Below, one piece after another: positions 12,601 through 27,600 of a stretch of 64,000 bases of DNA. Position 1 is the first letter of the stretch; each line of letters begins with the position of its first letter. The position numbers were made by a program, and so were the translations under genes. The stretch covers positions 58,537-122,536 of the forward strand of contig RPFO01001873.1 in assembly GCA_009746045.1 (NCBI GenBank), given 5' to 3'. Origin of the DNA: Mesostigma viride. Its lineage: Eukaryota; Streptophyta; Mesostigmatophyceae; Mesostigmatales; Mesostigmataceae. The notes under the pieces are model-generated. The model was not told the DNA's origin and ran no database searches. It worked only from the letters and a program-made list of their open reading frames with translations.

Positions 12601-15600
12601 CGGTAGTGATTACTGTCTGCGACACGCCTGGGGCTGGCTGCATCTACCTGTCGGCCAATTGTGACCCGTGGGCTAGGCGAATTTGAATGCGGCTTTCCCG
12701 TTAGTTGTGGCTCCATCGCTCCAGTTTTCTAGGCTGCATGACATGAACCGACGGGGGTTCCTGGATTGAGACACGTTTTTTTCTCCATGCACAGCTGAAA
12801 AAACCTGCGCCGAGGTGCGGCACCGCGGCCTACGGTAGTGATTACTGTCTGCGACACGCCTGGGGCTGGCTGCATCTACCTGTCGGCCAATTGTGACCCG
12901 TGGGCTAGGCGAATTTGAATGCGGCTTTCCCGTTAGTTGTGGCTCCATCGCTCCAGTTTTCTAGGCTGCATGACATGAACCGACGGGGGTTCCTGGATTG
13001 AGACACGTTTTTTTCTCCATGCACAGCTGAAAAAACCTGCGCCGAGGTGCGGCACCGCGGCCTACGGTAGTGATTACTGTCTGCGACACGCCTGGGGCTG
13101 GCTGCATCTACCTGTCGGCCAATTGTGACCCGTGGGCTAGGCGAATTTGAATGCGGCTTTCCCGTTAGTTGTGGCTCCATCGCTCCAGTTTTCTAGGCTG
13201 CATGACATGAACCGACGGGGGTTCCTGGATTGAGACACGTTTTTTTCTCCATGCACAGCTGAAAAAACCTGCGCCGAGGTGCGGCACCGCGGCCTACGGT
13301 AGTGATTACTGTCTGCGACACGCCTGGGGCTGGCTGCATCTACCTGTCGGCCAATTGTGACCCGTGGGCTAGGCGAATTTGAATGCGGCTTTCCCGTTAG
13401 TTGTGGCTCCATCGCTCCAGTTTTCTAGGCTGCATGACATGAACCGACGGGGGTTCCTGGATTGAGACACGTTTTTTTCTCCATGCACAGCTGAAAAAAC
13501 CTGCGCCGAGGTGCGGCACCGCGGCCTACGGTAGTGATTACTGTCTGCGACACGCCTGGGGCTGGCTGCATCTACCTGTCGGCCAATTGTGACCCGTGGG
13601 CTAGGCGAATTTGAATGCGGCTTTCCCGTTAGTTGTGGCTCCATCGCTCCAGTTTTCTAGGCTGCATGACATGAACCGACGGGGGTTCCTGGATTGAGAC
13701 ACGTTTTTTTCTCCATGCACAGCTGAAAAAACCTGCGCCGAGGTGCGGCACCGCGGCCTACGGTAGTGATTACTGTCTGCGACACGCCTGGGGCTGGCTG
13801 CATCTACCTGTCGGCCAATTGTGACCCGTGGGCTAGGCGAATTTGAATGCGGCTTTCCCGTTAGTTGTGGCTCCATCGCTCCAGTTTTCTAGGCTGCATG
13901 ACATGAACCGACGGGGGTTCCTGGATTGAGACACGTTTTTTTCTCCATGCACAGCTGAAAAAACCTGCGCCGAGGTGCGGCACCGCGGCCTACGGTAGTG
14001 ATTACTGTCTGCGACACGCCTGGGGCTGGCTGCATCTACCTGTCGGCCAATTGTGACCCGTGGGCTAGGCGAATTTGAATGCGGCTTTCCCGTTAGTTGT
14101 GGCTCCATCGCTCCAGTTTTCTAGGCTGCATGACATGAACCGACGGGGGTTCCTGGATTGAGACACGTTTTTTTCTCCATGCACAGCTGAAAAAACCTGC
14201 GCCGAGGTGCGGCACCGCGGCCTACGGTAGTGATTACTGTCTGCGACACGCCTGGGGCTGGCTGCATCTACCTGTCGGCCAATTGTGACCCGTGGGCTAG
14301 GCGAATTTGAATGCGGCTTTCCCGTTAGTTGTGGCTCCATCGCTCCAGTTTTCTAGGCTGCATGACATGAACCGACGGGGGTTCCTGGATTGAGACACGT
14401 TTTTTTCTCCATGCACAGCTGAAAAAACCTGCGCCGAGGTGCGGCACCGCGGCCTACGGTAGTGATTACTGTCTGCGACACGCCTGGGGCTGGCTGCATC
14501 TACCTGTCGGCCAATTGTGACCCGTGGGCTAGGCGAATTTGAATGCGGCTTTCCCGTTAGTTGTGGCTCCATCGCTCCAGTTTTCTAGGCTGCATGACAT
14601 GAACCGACGGGGGTTCCTGGATTGAGACACGTTTTTTTCTCCATGCACAGCTGAAAAAACCTGCGCCGAGGTGCGGCACCGCGGCCTACGGTAGTGATTA
14701 CTGTCTGCGACACGCCTGGGGCTGGCTGCATCTACCTGTCGGCCAATTGTGACCCGTGGGCTAGGCGAATTTGAATGCGGCTTTCCCGTTAGTTGTGGCT
14801 CCATCGCTCCAGTTTTCTAGGCTGCATGACATGAACCGACGGGGGTTCCTGGATTGAGACACGTTTTTTTCTCCATGCACAGCTGAAAAAACCTGCGCCG
14901 AGGTGCGGCACCGCGGCCTACGGTAGTGATTACTGTCTGCGACACGCCTGGGGCTGGCTGCATCTACCTGTCGGCCAATTGTGACCCGTGGGCTAGGCGA
15001 ATTTGAATGCGGCTTTCCCGTTAGTTGTGGCTCCATCGCTCCAGTTTTCTAGGCTGCATGACATGAACCGACGGGGGTTCCTGGATTGAGACACGTTTTT
15101 TTCTCCATGCACAGCTGAAAAAACCTGCGCCGAGGTGCGGCACCGCGGCCTACGGTAGTGATTACTGTCTGCGACACGCCTGGGGCTGGCTGCATCTACC
15201 TGTCGGCCAATTGTGACCCGTGGGCTAGGCGAATTTGAATGCGGCTTTCCCGTTAGTTGTGGCTCCATCGCTCCAGTTTTCTAGGCTGCATGACATGAAC
15301 CGACGGGGGTTCCTGGATTGAGACACGTTTTTTTCTCCATGCACAGCTGAAAAAACCTGCGCCGAGGTGCGGCACCGCGGCCTACGGTAGTGATTACTGT
15401 CTGCGACACGCCTGGGGCTGGCTGCATCTACCTGTCGGCCAATTGTGACCCGTGGGCTAGGCGAATTTGAATGCGGCTTTCCCGTTAGTTGTGGCTCCAT
15501 CGCTCCAGTTTTCTAGGCTGCATGACATGAACCGACGGGGGTTCCTGGATTGAGACACGTTTTTTTCTCCATGCACAGCTGAAAAAACCTGCGCCGAGGT

Positions 15601-18600
15601 GCGGCACCGCGGCCTACGGTAGTGATTACTGTCTGCGACACGCCTGGGGCTGGCTGCATCTACCTGTCGGCCAATTGTGACCCGTGGGCTAGGCGAATTT
15701 GAATGCGGCTTTCCCGTTAGTTGTGGCTCCATCGCTCCAGTTTTCTAGGCTGCATGACATGAACCGACGGGGGTTCCTGGATTGAGACACGTTTTTTTCT
15801 CCATGCACAGCTGAAAAAACCTGCGCCGAGGTGCGGCACCGCGGCCTACGGTAGTGATTACTGTCTGCGACACGCCTGGGGCTGGCTGCATCTACCTGTC
15901 GGCCAATTGTGACCCGTGGGCTAGGCGAATTTGAATGCGGCTTTCCCGTTAGTTGTGGCTCCATCGCTCCAGTTTTCTAGGCTGCATGACATGAACCGAC
16001 GGGGGTTCCTGGATTGAGACACGTTTTTTTCTCCATGCACAGCTGAAAAAACCTGCGCCGAGGTGCGGCACCGCGGCCTACGGTAGTGATTACTGTCTGC
16101 GACACGCCTGGGGCTGGCTGCATCTACCTGTCGGCCAATTGTGACCCGTGGGCTAGGCGAATTTGAATGCGGCTTTCCCGTTAGTTGTGGCTCCATCGCT
16201 CCAGTTTTCTAGGCTGCATGACATGAACCGACGGGGGTTCCTGGATTGAGACACGTTTTTTTCTCCATGCACAGCTGAAAAAACCTGCGCCGAGGTGCGG
16301 CACCGCGGCCTACGGTAGTGATTACTGTCTGCGACACGCCTGGGGCTGGCTGCATCTACCTGTCGGCCAATTGTGACCCGTGGGCTAGGCGAATTTGAAT
16401 GCGGCTTTCCCGTTAGTTGTGGCTCCATCGCTCCAGTTTTCTAGGCTGCATGACATGAACCGACGGGGGTTCCTGGATTGAGACACGTTTTTTTCTCCAT
16501 GCACAGCTGAAAAAACCTGCGCCGAGGTGCGGCACCGCGGCCTACGGTAGTGATTACTGTCTGCGACACGCCTGGGGCTGGCTGCATCTACCTGTCGGCC
16601 AATTGTGACCCGTGGGCTAGGCGAATTTGAATGCGGCTTTCCCGTTAGTTGTGGCTCCATCGCTCCAGTTTTCTAGGCTGCATGACATGAACCGACGGGG
16701 GTTCCTGGATTGAGACACGTTTTTTTCTCCATGCACAGCTGAAAAAACCTGCGCCGAGGTGCGGCACCGCGGCCTACGGTAGTGATTACTGTCTGCGACA
16801 CGCCTGGGGCTGGCTGCATCTACCTGTCGGCCAATTGTGACCCGTGGGCTAGGCGAATTTGAATGCGGCTTTCCCGTTAGTTGTGGCTCCATCGCTCCAG
16901 TTTTCTAGGCTGCATGACATGAACCGACGGGGGTTCCTGGATTGAGACACGTTTTTTTCTCCATGCACAGCTGAAAAAACCTGCGCCGAGGTGCGGCACC
17001 GCGGCCTACGGTAGTGATTACTGTCTGCGACACGCCTGGGGCTGGCTGCATCTACCTGTCGGCCAATTGTGACCCGTGGGCTAGGCGAATTTGAATGCGG
17101 CTTTCCCGTTAGTTGTGGCTCCATCGCTCCAGTTTTCTAGGCTGCATGACATGAACCGACGGGGGTTCCTGGATTGAGACACGTTTTTTTCTCCATGCAC
17201 AGCTGAAAAAACCTGCGCCGAGGTGCGGCACCGCGGCCTACGGTAGTGATTACTGTCTGCGACACGCCTGGGGCTGGCTGCATCTACCTGTCGGCCAATT
17301 GTGACCCGTGGGCTAGGCGAATTTGAATGCGGCTTTCCCGTTAGTTGTGGCTCCATCGCTCCAGTTTTCTAGGCTGCATGACATGAACCGACGGGGGTTC
17401 CTGGATTGAGACACGTTTTTTTCTCCATGCACAGCTGAAAAAACCTGCGCCGAGGTGCGGCACCGCGGCCTACGGTAGTGATTACTGTCTGCGACACGCC
17501 TGGGGCTGGCTGCATCTACCTGTCGGCCAATTGTGACCCGTGGGCTAGGCGAATTTGAATGCGGCTTTCCCGTTAGTTGTGGCTCCATCGCTCCAGTTTT
17601 CTAGGCTGCATGACATGAACCGACGGGGGTTCCTGGATTGAGACACGTTTTTTTCTCCATGCACAGCTGAAAAAACCTGCGCCGAGGTGCGGCACCGCGG
17701 CCTACGGTAGTGATTACTGTCTGCGACACGCCTGGGGCTGGCTGCATCTACCTGTCGGCCAATTGTGACCCGTGGGCTAGGCGAATTTGAATGCGGCTTT
17801 CCCGTTAGTTGTGGCTCCATCGCTCCAGTTTTCTAGGCTGCATGACATGAACCGACGGGGGTTCCTGGATTGAGACACGTTTTTTTCTCCATGCACAGCT
17901 GAAAAAACCTGCGCCGAGGTGCGGCACCGCGGCCTACGGTAGTGATTACTGTCTGCGACACGCCTGGGGCTGGCTGCATCTACCTGTCGGCCAATTGTGA
18001 CCCGTGGGCTAGGCGAATTTGAATGCGGCTTTCCCGTTAGTTGTGGCTCCATCGCTCCAGTTTTCTAGGCTGCATGACATGAACCGACGGGGGTTCCTGG
18101 ATTGAGACACGTTTTTTTCTCCATGCACAGCTGAAAAAACCTGCGCCGAGGTGCGGCACCGCGGCCTACGGTAGTGATTACTGTCTGCGACACGCCTGGG
18201 GCTGGCTGCATCTACCTGTCGGCCAATTGTGACCCGTGGGCTAGGCGAATTTGAATGCGGCTTTCCCGTTAGTTGTGGCTCCATCGCTCCAGTTTTCTAG
18301 GCTGCATGACATGAACCGACGGGGGTTCCTGGATTGAGACACGTTTTTTTCTCCATGCACAGCTGAAAAAACCTGCGCCGAGGTGCGGCACCGCGGCCTA
18401 CGGTAGTGATTACTGTCTGCGACACGCCTGGGGCTGGCTGCATCTACCTGTCGGCCAATTGTGACCCGTGGGCTAGGCGAATTTGAATGCGGCTTTCCCG
18501 TTAGTTGTGGCTCCATCGCTCCAGTTTTCTAGGCTGCATGACATGAACCGACGGGGGTTCCTGGATTGAGACACGTTTTTTTCTCCATGCACAGCTGAAA

Positions 18601-21600
18601 AAACCTGCGCCGAGGTGCGGCACCGCGGCCTACGGTAGTGATTACTGTCTGCGACACGCCTGGGGCTGGCTGCATCTACCTGTCGGCCAATTGTGACCCG
18701 TGGGCTAGGCGAATTTGAATGCGGCTTTCCCGTTAGTTGTGGCTCCATCGCTCCAGTTTTCTAGGCTGCATGACATGAACCGACGGGGGTTCCTGGATTG
18801 AGACACGTTTTTTTCTCCATGCACAGCTGAAAAAACCTGCGCCGAGGTGCGGCACCGCGGCCTACGGTAGTGATTACTGTCTGCGACACGCCTGGGGCTG
18901 GCTGCATCTACCTGTCGGCCAATTGTGACCCGTGGGCTAGGCGAATTTGAATGCGGCTTTCCCGTTAGTTGTGGCTCCATCGCTCCAGTTTTCTAGGCTG
19001 CATGACATGAACCGACGGGGGTTCCTGGATTGAGACACGTTTTTTTCTCCATGCACAGCTGAAAAAACCTGCGCCGAGGTGCGGCACCGCGGCCTACGGT
19101 AGTGATTACTGTCTGCGACACGCCTGGGGCTGGCTGCATCTACCTGTCGGCCAATTGTGACCCGTGGGCTAGGCGAATTTGAATGCGGCTTTCCCGTTAG
19201 TTGTGGCTCCATCGCTCCAGTTTTCTAGGCTGCATGACATGAACCGACGGGGGTTCCTGGATTGAGACACGTTTTTTTCTCCATGCACAGCTGAAAAAAC
19301 CTGCGCCGAGGTGCGGCACCGCGGCCTACGGTAGTGATTACTGTCTGCGACACGCCTGGGGCTGGCTGCATCTACCTGTCGGCCAATTGTGACCCGTGGG
19401 CTAGGCGAATTTGAATGCGGCTTTCCCGTTAGTTGTGGCTCCATCGCTCCAGTTTTCTAGGCTGCATGACATGAACCGACGGGGGTTCCTGGATTGAGAC
19501 ACGTTTTTTTCTCCATGCACAGCTGAAAAAACCTGCGCCGAGGTGCGGCACCGCGGCCTACGGTAGTGATTACTGTCTGCGACACGCCTGGGGCTGGCTG
19601 CATCTACCTGTCGGCCAATTGTGACCCGTGGGCTAGGCGAATTTGAATGCGGCTTTCCCGTTAGTTGTGGCTCCATCGCTCCAGTTTTCTAGGCTGCATG
19701 ACATGAACCGACGGGGGTTCCTGGATTGAGACACGTTTTTTTCTCCATGCACAGCTGAAAAAACCTGCGCCGAGGTGCGGCACCGCGGCCTACGGTAGTG
19801 ATTACTGTCTGCGACACGCCTGGGGCTGGCTGCATCTACCTGTCGGCCAATTGTGACCCGTGGGCTAGGCGAATTTGAATGCGGCTTTCCCGTTAGTTGT
19901 GGCTCCATCGCTCCAGTTTTCTAGGCTGCATGACATGAACCGACGGGGGTTCCTGGATTGAGACACGTTTTTTTCTCCATGCACAGCTGAAAAAACCTGC
20001 GCCGAGGTGCGGCACCGCGGCCTACGGTAGTGATTACTGTCTGCGACACGCCTGGGGCTGGCTGCATCTACCTGTCGGCCAATTGTGACCCGTGGGCTAG
20101 GCGAATTTGAATGCGGCTTTCCCGTTAGTTGTGGCTCCATCGCTCCAGTTTTCTAGGCTGCATGACATGAACCGACGGGGGTTCCTGGATTGAGACACGT
20201 TTTTTTCTCCATGCACAGCTGAAAAAACCTGCGCCGAGGTGCGGCACCGCGGCCTACGGTAGTGATTACTGTCTGCGACACGCCTGGGGCTGGCTGCATC
20301 TACCTGTCGGCCAATTGTGACCCGTGGGCTAGGCGAATTTGAATGCGGCTTTCCCGTTAGTTGTGGCTCCATCGCTCCAGTTTTCTAGGCTGCATGACAT
20401 GAACCGACGGGGGTTCCTGGATTGAGACACGTTTTTTTCTCCATGCACAGCTGAAAAAACCTGCGCCGAGGTGCGGCACCGCGGCCTACGGTAGTGATTA
20501 CTGTCTGCGACACGCCTGGGGCTGGCTGCATCTACCTGTCGGCCAATTGTGACCCGTGGGCTAGGCGAATTTGAATGCGGCTTTCCCGTTAGTTGTGGCT
20601 CCATCGCTCCAGTTTTCTAGGCTGCATGACATGAACCGACGGGGGTTCCTGGATTGAGACACGTTTTTTTCTCCATGCACAGCTGAAAAAACCTGCGCCG
20701 AGGTGCGGCACCGCGGCCTACGGTAGTGATTACTGTCTGCGACACGCCTGGGGCTGGCTGCATCTACCTGTCGGCCAATTGTGACCCGTGGGCTAGGCGA
20801 ATTTGAATGCGGCTTTCCCGTTAGTTGTGGCTCCATCGCTCCAGTTTTCTAGGCTGCATGACATGAACCGACGGGGGTTCCTGGATTGAGACACGTTTTT
20901 TTCTCCATGCACAGCTGAAAAAACCTGCGCCGAGGTGCGGCACCGCGGCCTACGGTAGTGATTACTGTCTGCGACACGCCTGGGGCTGGCTGCATCTACC
21001 TGTCGGCCAATTGTGACCCGTGGGCTAGGCGAATTTGAATGCGGCTTTCCCGTTAGTTGTGGCTCCATCGCTCCAGTTTTCTAGGCTGCATGACATGAAC
21101 CGACGGGGGTTCCTGGATTGAGACACGTTTTTTTCTCCATGCACAGCTGAAAAAACCTGCGCCGAGGTGCGGCACCGCGGCCTACGGTAGTGATTACTGT
21201 CTGCGACACGCCTGGGGCTGGCTGCATCTACCTGTCGGCCAATTGTGACCCGTGGGCTAGGCGAATTTGAATGCGGCTTTCCCGTTAGTTGTGGCTCCAT
21301 CGCTCCAGTTTTCTAGGCTGCATGACATGAACCGACGGGGGTTCCTGGATTGAGACACGTTTTTTTCTCCATGCACAGCTGAAAAAACCTGCGCCGAGGT
21401 GCGGCACCGCGGCCTACGGTAGTGATTACTGTCTGCGACACGCCTGGGGCTGGCTGCATCTACCTGTCGGCCAATTGTGACCCGTGGGCTAGGCGAATTT
21501 GAATGCGGCTTTCCCGTTAGTTGTGGCTCCATCGCTCCAGTTTTCTAGGCTGCATGACATGAACCGACGGGGGTTCCTGGATTGAGACACGTTTTTTTCT

Positions 21601-24600
21601 CCATGCACAGCTGAAAAAACCTGCGCCGAGGTGCGGCACCGCGGCCTACGGTAGTGATTACTGTCTGCGACACGCCTGGGGCTGGCTGCATCTACCTGTC
21701 GGCCAATTGTGACCCGTGGGCTAGGCGAATTTGAATGCGGCTTTCCCGTTAGTTGTGGCTCCATCGCTCCAGTTTTCTAGGCTGCATGACATGAACCGAC
21801 GGGGGTTCCTGGATTGAGACACGTTTTTTTCTCCATGCACAGCTGAAAAAACCTGCGCCGAGGTGCGGCACCGCGGCCTACGGTAGTGATTACTGTCTGC
21901 GACACGCCTGGGGCTGGCTGCATCTACCTGTCGGCCAATTGTGACCCGTGGGCTAGGCGAATTTGAATGCGGCTTTCCCGTTAGTTGTGGCTCCATCGCT
22001 CCAGTTTTCTAGGCTGCATGACATGAACCGACGGGGGTTCCTGGATTGAGACACGTTTTTTTCTCCATGCACAGCTGAAAAAACCTGCGCCGAGGTGCGG
22101 CACCGCGGCCTACGGTAGTGATTACTGTCTGCGACACGCCTGGGGCTGGCTGCATCTACCTGTCGGCCAATTGTGACCCGTGGGCTAGGCGAATTTGAAT
22201 GCGGCTTTCCCGTTAGTTGTGGCTCCATCGCTCCAGTTTTCTAGGCTGCATGACATGAACCGACGGGGGTTCCTGGATTGAGACACGTTTTTTTCTCCAT
22301 GCACAGCTGAAAAAACCTGCGCCGAGGTGCGGCACCGCGGCCTACGGTAGTGATTACTGTCTGCGACACGCCTGGGGCTGGCTGCATCTACCTGTCGGCC
22401 AATTGTGACCCGTGGGCTAGGCGAATTTGAATGCGGCTTTCCCGTTAGTTGTGGCTCCATCGCTCCAGTTTTCTAGGCTGCATGACATGAACCGACGGGG
22501 GTTCCTGGATTGAGACACGTTTTTTTCTCCATGCACAGCTGAAAAAACCTGCGCCGAGGTGCGGCACCGCGGCCTACGGTAGTGATTACTGTCTGCGACA
22601 CGCCTGGGGCTGGCTGCATCTACCTGTCGGCCAATTGTGACCCGTGGGCTAGGCGAATTTGAATGCGGCTTTCCCGTTAGTTGTGGCTCCATCGCTCCAG
22701 TTTTCTAGGCTGCATGACATGAACCGACGGGGGTTCCTGGATTGAGACACGTTTTTTTCTCCATGCACAGCTGAAAAAACCTGCGCCGAGGTGCGGCACC
22801 GCGGCCTACGGTAGTGATTACTGTCTGCGACACGCCTGGGGCTGGCTGCATCTACCTGTCGGCCAATTGTGACCCGTGGGCTAGGCGAATTTGAATGCGG
22901 CTTTCCCGTTAGTTGTGGCTCCATCGCTCCAGTTTTCTAGGCTGCATGACATGAACCGACGGGGGTTCCTGGATTGAGACACGTTTTTTTCTCCATGCAC
23001 AGCTGAAAAAACCTGCGCCGAGGTGCGGCACCGCGGCCTACGGTAGTGATTACTGTCTGCGACACGCCTGGGGCTGGCTGCATCTACCTGTCGGCCAATT
23101 GTGACCCGTGGGCTAGGCGAATTTGAATGCGGCTTTCCCGTTAGTTGTGGCTCCATCGCTCCAGTTTTCTAGGCTGCATGACATGAACCGACGGGGGTTC
23201 CTGGATTGAGACACGTTTTTTTCTCCATGCACAGCTGAAAAAACCTGCGCCGAGGTGCGGCACCGCGGCCTACGGTAGTGATTACTGTCTGCGACACGCC
23301 TGGGGCTGGCTGCATCTACCTGTCGGCCAATTGTGACCCGTGGGCTAGGCGAATTTGAATGCGGCTTTCCCGTTAGTTGTGGCTCCATCGCTCCAGTTTT
23401 CTAGGCTGCATGACATGAACCGACGGGGGTTCCTGGATTGAGACACGTTTTTTTCTCCATGCACAGCTGAAAAAACCTGCGCCGAGGTGCGGCACCGCGG
23501 CCTACGGTAGTGATTACTGTCTGCGACACGCCTGGGGCTGGCTGCATCTACCTGTCGGCCAATTGTGACCCGTGGGCTAGGCGAATTTGAATGCGGCTTT
23601 CCCGTTAGTTGTGGCTCCATCGCTCCAGTTTTCTAGGCTGCATGACATGAACCGACGGGGGTTCCTGGATTGAGACACGTTTTTTTCTCCATGCACAGCT
23701 GAAAAAACCTGCGCCGAGGTGCGGCACCGCGGCCTACGGTAGTGATTACTGTCTGCGACACGCCTGGGGCTGGCTGCATCTACCTGTCGGCCAATTGTGA
23801 CCCGTGGGCTAGGCGAATTTGAATGCGGCTTTCCCGTTAGTTGTGGCTCCATCGCTCCAGTTTTCTAGGCTGCATGACATGAACCGACGGGGGTTCCTGG
23901 ATTGAGACACGTTTTTTTCTCCATGCACAGCTGAAAAAACCTGCGCCGAGGTGCGGCACCGCGGCCTACGGTAGTGATTACTGTCTGCGACACGCCTGGG
24001 GCTGGCTGCATCTACCTGTCGGCCAATTGTGACCCGTGGGCTAGGCGAATTTGAATGCGGCTTTCCCGTTAGTTGTGGCTCCATCGCTCCAGTTTTCTAG
24101 GCTGCATGACATGAACCGACGGGGGTTCCTGGATTGAGACACGTTTTTTTCTCCATGCACAGCTGAAAAAACCTGCGCCGAGGTGCGGCACCGCGGCCTA
24201 CGGTAGTGATTACTGTCTGCGACACGCCTGGGGCTGGCTGCATCTACCTGTCGGCCAATTGTGACCCGTGGGCTAGGCGAATTTGAATGCGGCTTTCCCG
24301 TTAGTTGTGGCTCCATCGCTCCAGTTTTCTAGGCTGCATGACATGAACCGACGGGGGTTCCTGGATTGAGACACGTTTTTTTCTCCATGCACAGCTGAAA
24401 AAACCTGCGCCGAGGTGCGGCACCGCGGCCTACGGTAGTGATTACTGTCTGCGACACGCCTGGGGCTGGCTGCATCTACCTGTCGGCCAATTGTGACCCG
24501 TGGGCTAGGCGAATTTGAATGCGGCTTTCCCGTTAGTTGTGGCTCCATCGCTCCAGTTTTCTAGGCTGCATGACATGAACCGACGGGGGTTCCTGGATTG

Positions 24601-27600
24601 AGACACGTTTTTTTCTCCATGCACAGCTGAAAAAACCTGCGCCGAGGTGCGGCACCGCGGCCTACGGTAGTGATTACTGTCTGCGACACGCCTGGGGCTG
24701 GCTGCATCTACCTGTCGGCCAATTGTGACCCGTGGGCTAGGCGAATTTGAATGCGGCTTTCCCGTTAGTTGTGGCTCCATCGCTCCAGTTTTCTAGGCTG
24801 CATGACATGAACCGACGGGGGTTCCTGGATTGAGACACGTTTTTTTCTCCATGCACAGCTGAAAAAACCTGCGCCGAGGTGCGGCACCGCGGCCTACGGT
24901 AGTGATTACTGTCTGCGACACGCCTGGGGCTGGCTGCATCTACCTGTCGGCCAATTGTGACCCGTGGGCTAGGCGAATTTGAATGCGGCTTTCCCGTTAG
25001 TTGTGGCTCCATCGCTCCAGTTTTCTAGGCTGCATGACATGAACCGACGGGGGTTCCTGGATTGAGACACGTTTTTTTCTCCATGCACAGCTGAAAAAAC
25101 CTGCGCCGAGGTGCGGCACCGCGGCCTACGTAGTGATTACTGTCTGCGACACGCCTGGGGCTGGCTGCATCTACCTGTCGGCCAATTGTGACCCGTGGGC
25201 TAGGCGAATTTGAATGCGGCTTTCCCGTTAGTTGTGGCTCCATCGCTCCAGTTTTCTAGGCTGCATGACATGAACCGACGGGGGTTCCTGGATTGAGACA
25301 CGTTTTTTTCTCCATGCACAGCTGAAAAAACCTGCGCCGAGGTGCGGCACCGCGGCCTACGGTAGTGATTACTGTCTGCGACACGCCTGGGGCTGGCTGC
25401 ATCTACCTGTCGGCCAATTGTGACCCGTGGGCTAGGCGAATTTGAATGCGGCTTTCCCGTTAGTTGTGGCTCCATCGCTCCAGTTTTCTAGGCTGCATGA
25501 TGAACCGACGGGGGTTCCTGGATTGAGACACGTTTTTTTCTCCATGCACAGCTGAAAAAACCTGCGCCGAGGTGCGGCACCGCGGCCTACGTAGTGATTA
25601 CTGTCTGCGACACGCCTGGGGCTGGCTGCATCTACCTGTCGGCCAATTGTGACCCGTGGGCTAGGCGAATTTGAATGCGGCTTTCCCGTTAGTTGTGGCT
25701 CCATCGCTCCAGTTTTCTAGGCTGCATGATGAACCGACGGGGGTTCCTGGATTGAGACACGTTTTTTTCTCCATGCACAGCTGAAAAAACCTGCGCCGAG
25801 GTGCGGCACCGCGGCCTACGTAGTGATTACTGTCTGCGACACGCCTGGGGCTGGCTGCATCTACCTGTCGGCCAATTGTGACCCGTGGGCTAGGCGAATT
25901 TGAATGCGGCTTTCCCGTTAGTTGTGGCTCCATCGCTCCAGTTTTCTAGGCTGCATGATGAACCGACGGGGGTTCCTGGATTGAGACACGTTTTTTTCTC
26001 CATGCACAGCTGAAAAAACCTGCGCCGAGGTGCGGCACCGCGGCCTACGTAGTGATTACTGTCTGCGACACGCCTGGGGCTGGCTGCATCTACCTGTCGG
26101 CCAATTGTGACCCGTGGGCTAGGCGAATTTGAATGCGGCTTTCCCGTTAGTTGTGGCTCCATCGCTCCAGTTTTCTAGGCTGCATGATGAACCGACGGGG
26201 GTTCCTGGATTGAGACACGTTTTTTTCTCCATGCACAGCTGAAAAAACCTGCGCCGAGGTGCGGCACCGCGGCCTACGTAGTGATTACTGTCTGCGACAC
26301 GCCTGGGGCTGGCTGCATCTACCTGTCGGCCAATTGTGACCCGTGGGCTAGGCGAATTTGAATGCGGCTTTCCCGTTAGTTGTGGCTCCATCGCTCCAGT
26401 TTTCTAGGCTGCATGATGAACCGACGGGGGTTCCTGGATTGAGACACGTTTTTTTCTCCATGCACAGCTGAAAAAACCTGCGCCGAGGTGCGGCACCGCG
26501 GCCTACGTAGTGATTACTGTCTGCGACACGCCTGGGGCTGGCTGCATCTACCTGTCGGCCAATTGTGACCCGTGGGCTAGGCGAATTTGAATGCGGCTTT
26601 CCCGTTAGTTGTGGCTCCATCGCTCCAGTTTTCTAGGCTGCATGATGAACCGACGGGGGTTCCTGGATTGAGACACGTTTTTTTCTCCATGCACAGCTGA
26701 AAAAACCTGCGCCGAGGTGCGGCACCGCGGCCTACGTAGTGATTACTGTCTGCGACACGCCTGGGGCTGGCTGCATCTACCTGTCGGCCAATTGTGACCC
26801 GTGGGCTAGGCGAATTTGAATGCGGCTTTCCCGTTAGTTGTGGCTCCATCGCTCCAGTTTTCTAGGCTGCATGATGAACCGACGGGGGTTCCTGGATTGA
26901 GACACGTTTTTTTCTCCATGCACAGCTGAAAAAACCTGCGCCGAGGTGCGGCACCGCGGCCTACGTAGTGATTACTGTCTGCGACACGCCTGGGGCTGGC
27001 TGCATCTACCTGTCGGCCAATTGTGACCCGTGGGCTAGGCGAATTTGAATGCGGCTTTCCCGTTAGTTGTGGCTCCATCGCTCCAGTTTTCTAGGCTGCA
27101 TGATGAACCGACGGGGGTTCCTGGATTGAGACACGTTTTTTTCTCCATGCACAGCTGAAAAAACCTGCGCCGAGGTGCGGCACCGCGGCCTACGTAGTGA
27201 TTACTGTCTGCGACACGCCTGGGGCTGGCTGCATCTACCTGTCGGCCAATTGTGACCCGTGGGCTAGGCGAATTTGAATGCGGCTTTCCCGTTAGTTGTG
27301 GCTCCATCGCTCCAGTTTTCTAGGCTGACATGATGAACCGACGGGGGTTCCTGGATTGAGACACGTTTTTTTCTCCATGCACAGCTGAAAAAACCTGCGC
27401 CGAGGTGCGGCACCGCGGCCTACGTAGTGATTACTGTCTGCGACACGCCTGGGGCTGGCTGCATCTACCTGTCGGCCAATTGTGACCCGTGGGCTAGGCG
27501 AATTTGAATGCGGCTTTCCCGTTAGTTGTGGCTCCACCGCTCCAGTTTTCTAGGCTGACATGATGAACCGACGGGGGTTCCTGGATTGAGACACGTTTTT